Positions 34,557 through 42,414 of a stretch of 64,000 nucleotides of DNA are shown here, in pieces. The notes under the pieces are model-generated. The model made no database searches. It was not told the DNA's origin and saw only the letters and a program-made list of their open reading frames with translations. How positions within the stretch are numbered: position 1 is the stretch's first letter; every line of letters starts with the position of its first letter. Position numbers and translations under genes: made by a program. The DNA comes from Couchioplanes caeruleus (lineage in GTDB: Bacteria; Actinomycetota; Actinomycetes; Mycobacteriales; Micromonosporaceae): contig NZ_CP092183.1 in assembly GCF_023499255.1 (NCBI RefSeq), positions 7,188,501 to 7,252,500 on the forward strand, written 5' to 3'.

Positions 34557-34886
34557 GTGCAAGCACCCACCTTCTTCATCCTGACCGCGCTCGCGGCGCA
34601 GCCGCTGCACGGGTACGGGATCGTCCAGTCCGTCGCCCGCCTCTCCGACGGGGAGGTGAACCTGCGCCCCGGCACCCTGTACGGCGCCCTCGACCGGCTC
34701 GACCAGCAGGGGCTGATCGCCGTCGACCGCGAGGAGTCCGTCGACGGCCGGCTGCGCCGCTACTACCGGCTCAGCGACAGCGGCGCCGCCGCCCTCGCCG
34801 ACCAGGCCGACCGCCTGCGCCGCCACGCCGCCGCGGCCGGCCGGCAGCTCGCCCTGCGGCCCGGCACCGCCGGAGGTGCCGCATGA
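34557..34886 (+). CDS. PadR-family transcriptional regulator
   Basis: 109 residues from the GTG at 34557 (VQAPTFFILTALAAQPLHGYGI). This matches the usual PadR N-terminus, and the promoter position supports the start. The winged helix shows LHGYGIVQSV, LRPGTLYGALDRLDQQGLI and GRLRRYYRLSDSG. PadR repressors of this short class usually control a neighbouring membrane protein or transporter. Its TGA overlaps the ATG of the next gene (ATGA), so the two are co-translated and probably autoregulated. Confidence 0.9.
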   Translation: MQAPTFFILTALAAQPLHGYGIVQSVARLSDGEVNLRPGTLYGALDRLDQQGLIAVDREESVDGRLRRYYRLSDSGAAALADQADRLRRHAAAAGRQLALRPGTAGGAA

Positions 34887-35911
34887 GCCTGCCCGGCCAC
34901 CGGGCGCTGCTGGCGGCGTACCCCGCCCGGCTGCGGCGCAAGCACGGCACCGAGCTCATCCAGACCATGCTCGAGATGGCCGGTCCGGGCGGCCGTCCGA
35001 CCCGAGCCGACCGGGGGCGGCTCGTGCTGGACGGCCTGCGCGAGCGGTTCCGCCCGCCGGCGCGCCGCCCGCTCGCCCTCGTCGCGGCCGTCCTCGCGCT
35101 GCTCATCGGCGGCGCCCTCGGCGCCGCCGCCGGCTCCTGGCTGGGCACGTTCGGCTACGCCGCCCTGCCGGACGCCGATGCGATCGCCCACCAGGTCCTC
35201 CCGCCGACGAGCACCGGCCTGACCTCCACGTTCTACCTCCAGGCCGACGGGCCCTTCCCGGCCGGGGCGGACGCCCGGCAGGCCGCGGAACAGACCCGCG
35301 ACAAGCTGGCCGCCGCCGGCTGGCGGACCGGACCGATCAAGGCCGGCGACGGCTCGGACGGCACCCTCGCCAACGTCCACTTCGCCGCGGAGACCGCGGA
35401 CACCCGGCTCGACGTGTACGCGTACCCCGACGCGGGCGGCGGCCGGCTCCTCGACATCGCCGGCTGGCCGAAGCGACCCGCCTCGTACCTGCCGCTGACC
35501 ATCGCCGGCACCCTGCTCGGGCTGGTGGCCGGCTGGCTCACCGGCGTGGCGCTGTGCCACCGGATCCGGATGGCGGGCCGGCCCCGCCGCAGCGCACTCC
35601 TCGCCGGCATCGGCCTGGTGCTGATCATCCCGTCCGCCGCCGGCTTCGTCGCCTCGCTGCTGCGCTACCTGACCGTGGCCGATCCGCTCGGCACCGGAGA
35701 GCTCGTCCACGCCCACGGGTTCGCCTTCGGGCCGACGATCGACCTGCTGCGCAGCCTCGACCTGGGCGAAGGCTGGTTCCTCTCGCCCGGCGACCTCCAG
35801 CAGCTGCCGATCTGGGGCTTCGCGCTGATCGCCGTGGCCGCACTGCTCGCCCGGCCGGGCCTTCCCCTCCAGGACCGTGACCGGGCCGGAGACCGCGAAG
35901 CGGTGGCATGA
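34883..35911 (+). CDS. Multi-pass membrane protein, PadR partner
   Basis: 342 residues. The N-terminus (HRALLAAYPARLRRKHGTEL) is the cytoplasmic segment typical of membrane proteins encoded after PadR genes. About five hydrophobic segments follow: LALVAAVLALLIGGALGAAA near 68, a pair near 198-250, and two near 265 and 315. An external loop of about 110 residues lies between the first and second. The function is unknown. It overlaps padR by 4 bases and is inferred to be the main target of that regulator. Confidence 0.75.
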   Translation: MSLPGHRALLAAYPARLRRKHGTELIQTMLEMAGPGGRPTRADRGRLVLDGLRERFRPPARRPLALVAAVLALLIGGALGAAAGSWLGTFGYAALPDADAIAHQVLPPTSTGLTSTFYLQADGPFPAGADARQAAEQTRDKLAAAGWRTGPIKAGDGSDGTLANVHFAAETADTRLDVYAYPDAGGGRLLDIAGWPKRPASYLPLTIAGTLLGLVAGWLTGVALCHRIRMAGRPRRSALLAGIGLVLIIPSAAGFVASLLRYLTVADPLGTGELVHAHGFAFGPTIDLLRSLDLGEGWFLSPGDLQQLPIWGFALIAVAALLARPGLPLQDRDRAGDREAVA

Positions 35912-35971
35912 GCTCGAACCGGCGGTGACCGGGGCCGGTGCTGGTCCAGTGGCAGGACGGGCTCCGCTTGG

Positions 35972-35977
35972 TAGGGT
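35972..35977 (+). promoter_or_regulatory. -10 box (TAGGGT)
   Basis: TAGGGT ends 8 bases before the GTG at 35986. It supports that start rather than the earlier in-frame GTG/CTG codons. Confidence 0.4.
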
Positions 35978-35985
35978 CCGCCACT

Positions 35986-37191
35986 GTGACCGGCCCGGCC
36001 CCCGTCGACGCCCCGCCCCACCGGCGGACCCGCTGGCTGGCCGCGATCGCGATCCTGACGGTGCTGGTGGGCGGCCTGTCCGTGGTCGCGCTCAGCCGCA
36101 CACGCGCCGCCGCGGCCCGGGCCCAGGCCGTGCAACGCACGATCCGCGCCACGCTGGAGGAGCAGGGCGCCGCGCTGCTGCGCGGCGACGAAGCCGGGTG
36201 GTTGCGGCCTGCGGACCCGTCGCTCATCCCGCAGCTGCGACGGCTGTACGCCAACCTGCACGGCTTCGAGGTCTCCGCGTGGCTTCCGCGTACCGACCCG
36301 CCGACCGGTGGGGGTCAGTCGTGGTCCACGGAGCTCCAGGTTCGCGTCTGCTTCGCGGGCACCGCGTGCCGCCGTACGGCCGACTCGTACGTGCCGCACG
36401 ACGAGGTGATCACCGCCCGGACGCGCTGGCGGCTCGCCGGGGGCCGGGCGGTGCTGACCGGCTTCGACCAGGTCGGCCGGGCCGGGGCGGTGCCGTGGAA
36501 ACGGGACGCGCTGAGGTTCGCCGGCGGGTCCCGTACGGTCGTCGCCGCACCGCACGACGGCGCCCAGCCGGCGGCCTGGCTCGCCGCAGCGGAGAACGCG
36601 GCCCGGGCCGCGGACCGGTTCGTCGCCGCCCACCGGCCGGGCCGTTACCTCATCTACCTGGCTGACCCCGGCGACTGGGACGCGGCGATCGGCGGCGACC
36701 GCGAGGCGGCCGGCTTCGTCGACCGGACCAGCGAACAGACCGCCTTCGCCGTGATGGACGCCTCGGGCGCGCCGGACGAGCGGCTGCTCGCCCACGAGCT
36801 CGGCCACATCGCCACCCTGCTGGGCACGCTGGGCGGGCACGACACCTGGGCCATCGAGGGCATGGCCGAGTACATCGCGTACGGCCGCACCCCGGTCGCG
36901 GCGTACCCGCGGCTGGCGGACGCCCGCCGGCACGCCGGCCGCACGGCCTCGAGCGGTCGCCTCGACCTGCCGTGGCCGGCGGAACACGCGGACCGGTCCG
37001 GCCTCTACGCGATGGCCTACCTGGCGGTCCGCTGCCTGGGTGCGACCTACGGCGACCGGCGACTCGCCGCCTTCTTCACCCGCCTGGTCCACGAGGGACG
37101 GAGCCCGGACCTCGCGGCGACCGTGTTCGGCGTGCCGTGGGTCCGGGTGCAGGACACCTGCGAGCCGAGGATCCGCGCCTGGCTGGCGTGA
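35986..37191 (+). CDS. Membrane-anchored protein with a metallopeptidase-like HExxH site
   Basis: 401 residues from the GTG at 35986. One N-terminal membrane helix (LAAIAILTVLVGGLSVVAL, about 18-36) is followed by an external domain. The central part resembles an NTF2-like/DUF4878-type fold (about 45-170). The C-terminal half carries LAHELGHIATLLG (HExxH) and a downstream Glu in AIEGMAEYIAYG (Gxx-E arrangement), as in gluzincin-type peptidases. I infer an extracytoplasmic zinc peptidase. No substrate or partner is evident. It converges with the ATPase gene. Confidence 0.7.
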   Translation: MTGPAPVDAPPHRRTRWLAAIAILTVLVGGLSVVALSRTRAAAARAQAVQRTIRATLEEQGAALLRGDEAGWLRPADPSLIPQLRRLYANLHGFEVSAWLPRTDPPTGGGQSWSTELQVRVCFAGTACRRTADSYVPHDEVITARTRWRLAGGRAVLTGFDQVGRAGAVPWKRDALRFAGGSRTVVAAPHDGAQPAAWLAAAENAARAADRFVAAHRPGRYLIYLADPGDWDAAIGGDREAAGFVDRTSEQTAFAVMDASGAPDERLLAHELGHIATLLGTLGGHDTWAIEGMAEYIAYGRTPVAAYPRLADARRHAGRTASSGRLDLPWPAEHADRSGLYAMAYLAVRCLGATYGDRRLAAFFTRLVHEGRSPDLAATVFGVPWVRVQDTCEPRIRAWLA

Positions 37192-37198
37192 GCCGTGC

Positions 37199-38527
37199 TC
37201 AGCGCAGGGCGGCCAGGTGGGCGAGCATCGCCTGGTTGGCCTCCCATCCGTCCGGGAACTTCACCGGCACACCCAGATGCACCGGCTCCGTCGAGGGATG
37301 CGCGTCGAGCAGCTCCGCGATGCCCGCCCGGGCCACCACCACGCACGCGTGCCGGTGGCGCGACGTGAGCACGCACAGGCGGCCCGACTCGAGGTGGAAC
37401 GCCGTCGCGTCCTGGCGGCCCGACAGGGGGTGGAGGACCACGGTGAGGTCGTACTCCCGGCCCTGGAGGCGGTTGGCGGTGTCCACCGTGACGTCGCGGG
37501 CCTCGGGCGGCAGGCAGGAGCGGATCGCGGCGACCTGGTCGCGGTGGGCGGCGCCGATCGCGATGCGGTCGGCGGTCAGCCGGGCCGTGCCCGACTCCGA
37601 CGACGTCGTGCCGTCGCGGCTGAGCGCGGCAGCGGCCAGGCCCGCGCAGGCCGCAGCGGCCTCCGCGTCGGTCCGCACGGTGAAGCGCGACGGCAGCTCG
37701 TGCAGGCCCCAGCCGGAGGCAGCCGCCGTGTCGAGGACCTCGTCGAGCCGGGACGCGGCCGGGGTGGCGAAGCTCAGCGTGCGGTCGCCCGGGCCGGTGC
37801 CGGAGCGGAAGCCGGTGAACGGGTAGAAGGCCTCGGCGACCACGGGGGCCGCGGACGCCGGCAGCCGCCAGGACACCGGGAGGCGGTGCACGGGCAGGTC
37901 GGGGTTGTGGCGCAGGAGGACCGCGACCGCGCTCTGCATCGGGTCCCAGGACAGGCCGGTCCAGCGGTCGACCTCCACGGTGGAGAACGGGTCGAGCTGG
38001 CCGGGGTCGCCGACGAACAGCGCCCGGTCGAAGCGGGCCGCGACCCGCAGCAGCGCGTCGGAGCGCATCTGGTAGGCCTCGTCGACGATCGCCCAGGGCC
38101 ACGTGCCGTCGGTGACCGTGGCCCACTTCGCGGCGGTGCCGATCGTGACGGGCGGCCCGCCCAGGTCGGCGACCTTCGCGCCGACGCGGCAGGACGGATG
38201 GTTGCGGACCCGCTCGCTGGCGGCGTAGTCCACGGCGGACAACCGCCCGACGCCGAGCTCCGGCGAGGCGGCACCGAGGCGGGCGATGAGGTCGTCGACC
38301 TGCTCGTTGGTCTGCGCGACGATCATCAGCGGGGCGCCGGTGGCGGCGAGCACGCCGGCCGCGCGCACCACCAGGGTGCTCTTGCCCGCGCCCGGCGGCG
38401 AGTCGACCACGACCCCGCGGTGCGGCGACGAGGCGAGGTCGCGCAGGACGGCGTCGACGACCCGGCCGGCCTCGACGGAAGGCGTCTCCACTGTCACGGC
38501 GACCACCGTAGCGGCCACTCCTGACAC
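37199..38527 (-). CDS. SF1-type P-loop ATPase/helicase-like protein
   Basis: 442 residues. Motifs in order: Walker A SPPGAGKSTLVVRAA near 44, IVAQTNEQVDDLIARL (Ia), Walker B AIVDEAYQM near 146, FVGDPGQLDPF (III), VSWRLPASAAPVV (IV), LQGREYDLTVVL (V) and CVLTSRHRHACVVVAR (VI). It is a compact Upf1-like SF1 ATPase without accessory domains. The start could be the ATG at 38527 or an in-frame GTG a few codons later. It is divergent from the Beta-protein gene with 97 bases between starts. The pairing suggests a joint role, possibly in defence against phage or foreign DNA. Confidence 0.78.
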   Translation of the reverse strand: MSGVAATVVAVTVETPSVEAGRVVDAVLRDLASSPHRGVVVDSPPGAGKSTLVVRAAGVLAATGAPLMIVAQTNEQVDDLIARLGAASPELGVGRLSAVDYAASERVRNHPSCRVGAKVADLGGPPVTIGTAAKWATVTDGTWPWAIVDEAYQMRSDALLRVAARFDRALFVGDPGQLDPFSTVEVDRWTGLSWDPMQSAVAVLLRHNPDLPVHRLPVSWRLPASAAPVVAEAFYPFTGFRSGTGPGDRTLSFATPAASRLDEVLDTAAASGWGLHELPSRFTVRTDAEAAAACAGLAAAALSRDGTTSSESGTARLTADRIAIGAAHRDQVAAIRSCLPPEARDVTVDTANRLQGREYDLTVVLHPLSGRQDATAFHLESGRLCVLTSRHRHACVVVARAGIAELLDAHPSTEPVHLGVPVKFPDGWEANQAMLAHLAALR

Positions 38528-38586
38528 TTTCCGGCGGGCGGGACACGGGGCGCGAACCTTCGCCCGATATGAGGAATGGAGCCTGC

Positions 38587-38605
38587 ATTCACCCGCAGCG
38601 TGAAT
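38587..38605. promoter_or_regulatory. Inverted repeat between divergent ATPase and Beta-protein genes
   Basis: ATTCAC-7-GTGAAT (38587-38592 with 38600-38605) sits just upstream of a -10 box, and a third half-site GTGAAT follows at 38621-38626 over the start codon. The layout suggests an operator for both genes. Confidence 0.45.
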
Positions 38606-38612
38606 ACTTCGC

Positions 38613-38618
38613 TACTTT
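38613..38618 (+). promoter_or_regulatory. -10 box (TACTTT)
   Basis: TACTTT ends 6 bases before the ATG at 38625, consistent with leaderless transcription. Confidence 0.45.
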
Positions 38619-38624
38619 GAGTGA

Positions 38625-39656
38625 ATGACCGTATTCCCGGCGCCCGAGGCCGGAGAGGACGGTGTCTACCGCCCGATCCTGCGACCCCGGCGCGGCGAAC
38701 TGGCCGCCCTGCACCACCTCGACGCCGCCGCCGCGCGCCGGGTCACCCCGATCGTCGAGGTCTCCCCCACCGACCGGCTGCCCCAGCTCGTCCGCCGGAC
38801 GCCGCCGCGTACCGGGGTCATGGCCGTCGACCTGGGCGCCGTGCCCGACCCCGCCGGCCCGCTCACCTCACCGCCGCTCGACCTCGCCGAGGAACTGGCC
38901 GATCTCGGGGTGGCGATGCTGCCGGTGCTGCGGGCGTACGACAGTCGCCGCCGCCTGGTGGAGCACGGCCTGGCCGCGCGCATGCACCTGATGCGCGCGG
39001 TCCTGCGGCTTCAGCCGCACACCGACGCCCGCAACCCGGCCGAGGCCACCTCGACGACCACCCGGCTGCTGACCGGCGCGGGCCTCGAACCGGAACGCGT
39101 GGACCTGGTCATCGACCTCGCGGAGACGGCCTGCGCCGCGCACGCCGACCGCTTCGAGGAACGCGCCCGGCACGTGCTGCGCTGGGCGCGTACGACACCC
39201 TGGCGCTCGGTCACCGTCGCGGCCGGCGCGATGCCGCCCAATCTGGACGGCCTGCCGACGGACGAACCGGTCACGGTGGGCCGTCACGACGCGCGGGTGT
39301 GGGCACGGCTGCGCGAGCCCGGCGTCGGCTACGCGGACTACGGCGTGACGTCTCCCGTACGCCGCTCCGGCATCAACCACCGCCAGCTGCCCACCCTGCG
39401 GTACACCGCCGAGCGGGACTGGTGGATCTACCGCTGGGCCCGGCGCGGCGGCCGCAGCGACGACCGGTGCCACGACCTCTGCCGTACGCTCGTGACCTCC
39501 CCGCACTGGCCGTCCACGGGCGCCCGCTTCTCCTGGGGCGACGCGCAGATCGCCCAGAACGCCCGCAGCGCCCGCGGCGGCGGCAGCCCGTCGGGATGGA
39601 TGGCCTGGAGCACGTCGCATCACATCGCGTACGTCCTGCACACGCTGCTCGCCTAA
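38625..39656 (+). CDS. Beta family protein
   Basis: 343 residues. The N-terminus (YRPILRPRRGELAALHHLDA, then ARRVTPIVEVSPTD) and a TIM-barrel-like series of strands (GVMAVDLGA, AMLPVLRAYD, VDLVIDLAE, RSVTVAAGA) match the phage-associated Beta protein family (Pfam Beta_protein). The C-terminal GINHRQLPTLRYTAERDWWI segment is also typical. The biochemical role of the family is not established; members occur in phages and in bacterial accessory regions. It is divergent from an SF1 ATPase gene and shares a palindromic promoter region with it. Confidence 0.8.
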   Translation: MTVFPAPEAGEDGVYRPILRPRRGELAALHHLDAAAARRVTPIVEVSPTDRLPQLVRRTPPRTGVMAVDLGAVPDPAGPLTSPPLDLAEELADLGVAMLPVLRAYDSRRRLVEHGLAARMHLMRAVLRLQPHTDARNPAEATSTTTRLLTGAGLEPERVDLVIDLAETACAAHADRFEERARHVLRWARTTPWRSVTVAAGAMPPNLDGLPTDEPVTVGRHDARVWARLREPGVGYADYGVTSPVRRSGINHRQLPTLRYTAERDWWIYRWARRGGRSDDRCHDLCRTLVTSPHWPSTGARFSWGDAQIAQNARSARGGGSPSGWMAWSTSHHIAYVLHTLLA

Positions 39657-40423
39657 CCGACCCGCCACGACGCGGCCACGTCGAGCAACGGGTACACGAA
39701 GACGATGTCGCCCTTCGTGCCCGGGATGTCGAACACCACCGTCGTCGAGTACGTCCGGCCCGCCGACAACCGCCGGACGAAGCCGCCGAAGTCGTTCCCC
39801 TCGCAGGCGCTGCCGCCCACCGACGGGAGCCAGTCGCCGTCCGGCTTCTGGAAGCGGAAGGCGTACTCGCTGATGTCCGGCTCACCCTCCAGCACCTTCA
39901 CCGACAGCTTCACCGGCAGGTAGCCGCCCTCCTTGGGCTTCACGGCGAGCTCGTCGCAGGCCCGCTTGCGGAACTTGCCCGCCTTGACGGTGACCTGGAA
40001 CCGCGAGTCGCCCTCCCCGCGCATCGTGAAGGACCTGCCGTTGGTGAGCCGTTGCGGCCCGAACCGCGCACGCAGTGAGGACGACGGCTCCACCGCGGTG
40101 GGATGGGCCGCGCCGGGCTTCGCCGACGGGTACTCCCGCGTGACGGTGACCGTGGTACGGGGAAGGCTGCGGGCGTACACCCGGGCGCCCAGGTAGACGA
40201 CGGCGACCGCACCGGCGAGCAACAGGGCCAGGCCGCCGGCGAAGTACGCGGTGACCAGCCGCTTGGAGAGGCTCCCGGAGCGCCCGGACCGGCGTGACGC
40301 ATTCGCCACCGGCACTGTCACCGCCTCCGTCGAGCCGGGCAGCGGGCCGGCGGGCGGCGGCTCGAAGCTCTCGATCGGCGGCACGTCCGGAGGCACGGGA
40401 TCGACCGGCGGCTCCTTCGTCAC
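39653..40423 (-). CDS. Membrane-anchored hypothetical protein
   Basis: 256 residues from the GTG at 40423, preceded by AGGAG. The first 50 residues are Pro-rich and cytoplasmic (EPPVDPVPPDVPPIESFEPP). One membrane helix (about 58-80, LVTAYFAGGLALLLAGAVAV) follows, then an external beta-rich domain with two Cys (RKRACDELAV and GGSACEGNDF). The C-terminal strand pattern resembles a small immunoglobulin-like or DUF4352-type domain, but I do not recognise the family. It overlaps the end of the convergent Beta-protein gene by 4 bases. Confidence 0.7.
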   Translation of the reverse strand: MTKEPPVDPVPPDVPPIESFEPPPAGPLPGSTEAVTVPVANASRRSGRSGSLSKRLVTAYFAGGLALLLAGAVAVVYLGARVYARSLPRTTVTVTREYPSAKPGAAHPTAVEPSSSLRARFGPQRLTNGRSFTMRGEGDSRFQVTVKAGKFRKRACDELAVKPKEGGYLPVKLSVKVLEGEPDISEYAFRFQKPDGDWLPSVGGSACEGNDFGGFVRRLSAGRTYSTTVVFDIPGTKGDIVFVYPLLDVAASWRVG

Positions 40424-40557
40424 GGCGGTGGCTCCTCGGGGACTACTCGCCGGGCTGCCCTCAGGGCGCGGCGATGCCGATCTATGCGAGCGCAGCATAA
40501 ACGGGTGCGGTCGCGGGCGTTGTCCCCAGACGGCCGGCGGGACGACGGTTGCGCTCG

Positions 40558-40563
40558 TACACT
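40558..40563 (+). promoter_or_regulatory. -10 box (TACACT)
   Basis: TACACT ends 7 bases before the ATG at 40571, consistent with a leaderless transcript. Confidence 0.4.
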
Positions 40564-40570
40564 TGTGCCA

Positions 40571-41551
40571 ATGATGCTCGACGCCGCTCTCGCGTATGCC
40601 CGGCACGGGATTCCGGTCCTGCCGGTGCATCACCCCGAGCGGGACGGCGCCTGCTCGTGCGGGCGGCCGGACTGCGCCCGCCCGGGCAAGCACCCGCGGC
40701 TGCGGCACGGCCTCACCGACGCCAGCACCGACCCGCGCCGGATCGAGATGTGGTGGTCACGCTGGCCCGACGCGAACGTCGGGCTGCGCACCGGCATCGC
40801 CATGGACGTCGCCGACGTCGACTCCGCCGCCGGCTGGCACGGCCTGCGTCACCTTCTCGGCGGCGCGATGCCGGCGGGACCCCAGGTCCGCACGGGCGGC
40901 GGCGGGTGGCATTTCTGGTTCACACCCACCGGGTACGGCAACCGGGTCCACCTTCTGCCCGGCGTGGACTGGCGCGGGGCGGGCGGGTACGTGCTCGCGC
41001 CCCCGTCCCGGCACGCCAACGGCACCTCTTATTACTGGGTGGTGCGGCCGGACGTCGCGTGCCCGCCGGCGCCCGAGGCGTTGTGCGGGCTGATCGCCGG
41101 TCCCGGCCCTCCGGCGCTCGGCGCCCCCGCGGGCGGCCGGGCGCAGATCGTCCATCCGGACCGGTACGCGGCGGTCGCCCTCGAAGCGGAGGCCGACCGG
41201 GTGGCGCGCGCCCCCGTCGGTACGCGCAACGACACCCTGAACCGGGCGGCGTTCGCCCTGGGCCGGCTGGTCGCGGCCGGGCTGCTGGATGCGGCGGCCG
41301 TGACCCGGGAGCTCCTCGCCGCCGCGGCCTGGGCAGGGCTCGGGCGGGCCGAGACGGTCCGCACCATCCGCTCGGGCCTGACGGCGGGCCGTCGAGAAGG
41401 GTGGGACGCCGGACCGGCGACGGACCGGGCCCCGGCAACGGCGACGGGCCGGGCCTCGGCAGCCCGGACGGACCGGCGGGGTGGTTCGGGAGCGGGTCGT
41501 GGAGGTTCCGGATCGCCGCGGCCGGAAATCGACGACCATCGCGTCGCGTGA
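40571..41551 (+). CDS. Bifunctional DNA primase/polymerase (Prim-Pol) domain protein
   Basis: 326 residues; ATGs at 40571 and 40574 are both possible. The N-terminal CSCGRPDCARPGKHPR segment, the catalytic acid pair in AMDVADVDSAAG and the GGGGWHFWF basic/His motif define the archaeal-eukaryotic primase-like Prim-Pol fold (about 1-180). A helical C-terminal domain (TRNDTLNRAAFALGRLVAAG) is common in these proteins. The last 50 residues are Arg/Gly-rich. No helicase domain is fused. Such proteins are often found on mobile elements, but no integrase or other element gene lies nearby. It could act in primer synthesis or gap filling. Confidence 0.85.
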   Translation: MMLDAALAYARHGIPVLPVHHPERDGACSCGRPDCARPGKHPRLRHGLTDASTDPRRIEMWWSRWPDANVGLRTGIAMDVADVDSAAGWHGLRHLLGGAMPAGPQVRTGGGGWHFWFTPTGYGNRVHLLPGVDWRGAGGYVLAPPSRHANGTSYYWVVRPDVACPPAPEALCGLIAGPGPPALGAPAGGRAQIVHPDRYAAVALEAEADRVARAPVGTRNDTLNRAAFALGRLVAAGLLDAAAVTRELLAAAAWAGLGRAETVRTIRSGLTAGRREGWDAGPATDRAPATATGRASAARTDRRGGSGAGRGGSGSPRPEIDDHRVA

Positions 41552-41577
41552 TCCACGGACTACGCAAGGATGTGGGC

Positions 41578-42246
41578 GTGACCGATCAACACACATCGAA
41601 GCCCTATGCCGTGGAAGTGACCGTCGCCGCCGGCCGGGACCGGGCCTGGGCGGCCGTGACGCAGCCCGAGCTGCTGCGGCAGTGGTTCGGCTGGGACTAC
41701 GACGAGCTCGACGTGGAGATCCAGCACATCTTCGTGAACGAGGCGACGCTGCAGGCGCCCGAGCAGATGGGCTGGGCCGACGGCTCCTACCTCGCGGTCA
41801 CGGGTGACGACGAACGCGCCACGGTCCGGGTCGCCCGCGAGGGCTCACGGTCCGGCGACCCCGACCGTTACGACGCGATCGAGGAGGGCTGGCGGTCCTT
41901 TCTGATCCAGCTCCGGCACTTCCTCGACGAGCGGCCGGCCGGGCCGCGCCGCACGCTGTATCTGACCGGCACGACGACGGGCGGCCGGGCGCTCAAGGCC
42001 GTCGGCGGCGAGCCGGTCCGGGCCGGCAAGCGCGTCGCGTGGCTGGTCGACCGGGACGGGCACCTGGTGGTGGTCGCCGGGCAGGAGCCGCTGGACAGCC
42101 CCGACACCGGGCCGGTCGAGGTGACGGTGTCGACGTACGGGCTGGACGACGCGGCGTTCGACGTGCTGCGCAAGCGGTGGACCGAACGCTGGTCCCGGGT
42201 GGCTCGGGACGCCCGGGTGACGACCGCCGACACCCCGGCCCCGTAG
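41578..42246 (+). CDS. SRPBCC (START-like) domain protein
   Basis: 222 residues from the GTG at 41578. The first 130 residues match the AHSA1-type SRPBCC fold: strand EVTVAAGRDRAWAAVTQPELL, QWFGWDY, then a C-terminal helix IEEGWRSFLIQLRHFLDE. A further domain of about 90 residues continues as a second, divergent START-like half (WLVDRDGHLVVVAG, then EVTVSTYGLDDAAFDVLRKR). These hydrophobic-pocket proteins bind lipids or other apolar ligands; the ligand is unknown. It is 26 bases downstream of the Prim-Pol gene on the same strand. Confidence 0.75.
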   Translation: MTDQHTSKPYAVEVTVAAGRDRAWAAVTQPELLRQWFGWDYDELDVEIQHIFVNEATLQAPEQMGWADGSYLAVTGDDERATVRVAREGSRSGDPDRYDAIEEGWRSFLIQLRHFLDERPAGPRRTLYLTGTTTGGRALKAVGGEPVRAGKRVAWLVDRDGHLVVVAGQEPLDSPDTGPVEVTVSTYGLDDAAFDVLRKRWTERWSRVARDARVTTADTPAP

Positions 42247-42376
42247 CACCCGAATCTGCACCGCCGAGGTCGACAAACGTGCACTTCCCGAGCCCGGGAA
42301 AGGCGGGTGCCGCGGGGTTGCATGGTTTCGCTTTCCGGCGGGTAGCCTGGCTGATCGAGCCGCCGGGGGGCGACGG

Positions 42377-42414
42377 TTGGAGGGGCATGGCCGGGTTGGA
42401 GGGGCATGGCCGGG
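42377..42414 (+). repeat. 19-bp tandem duplication of ribosome-binding site and start codon
   Basis: TTGGAGGGGCATGGCCGGG occurs twice in tandem (42377-42395 and 42396-42414), each with GGAGGGG followed by ATGGCC. The second ATG (42406) starts the phosphatase. The first (42387) is out of frame and opens an 11-codon frame (MAGLEGHGRAR) that stops at 42420-42422, inside the phosphatase gene. Confidence 0.8.
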
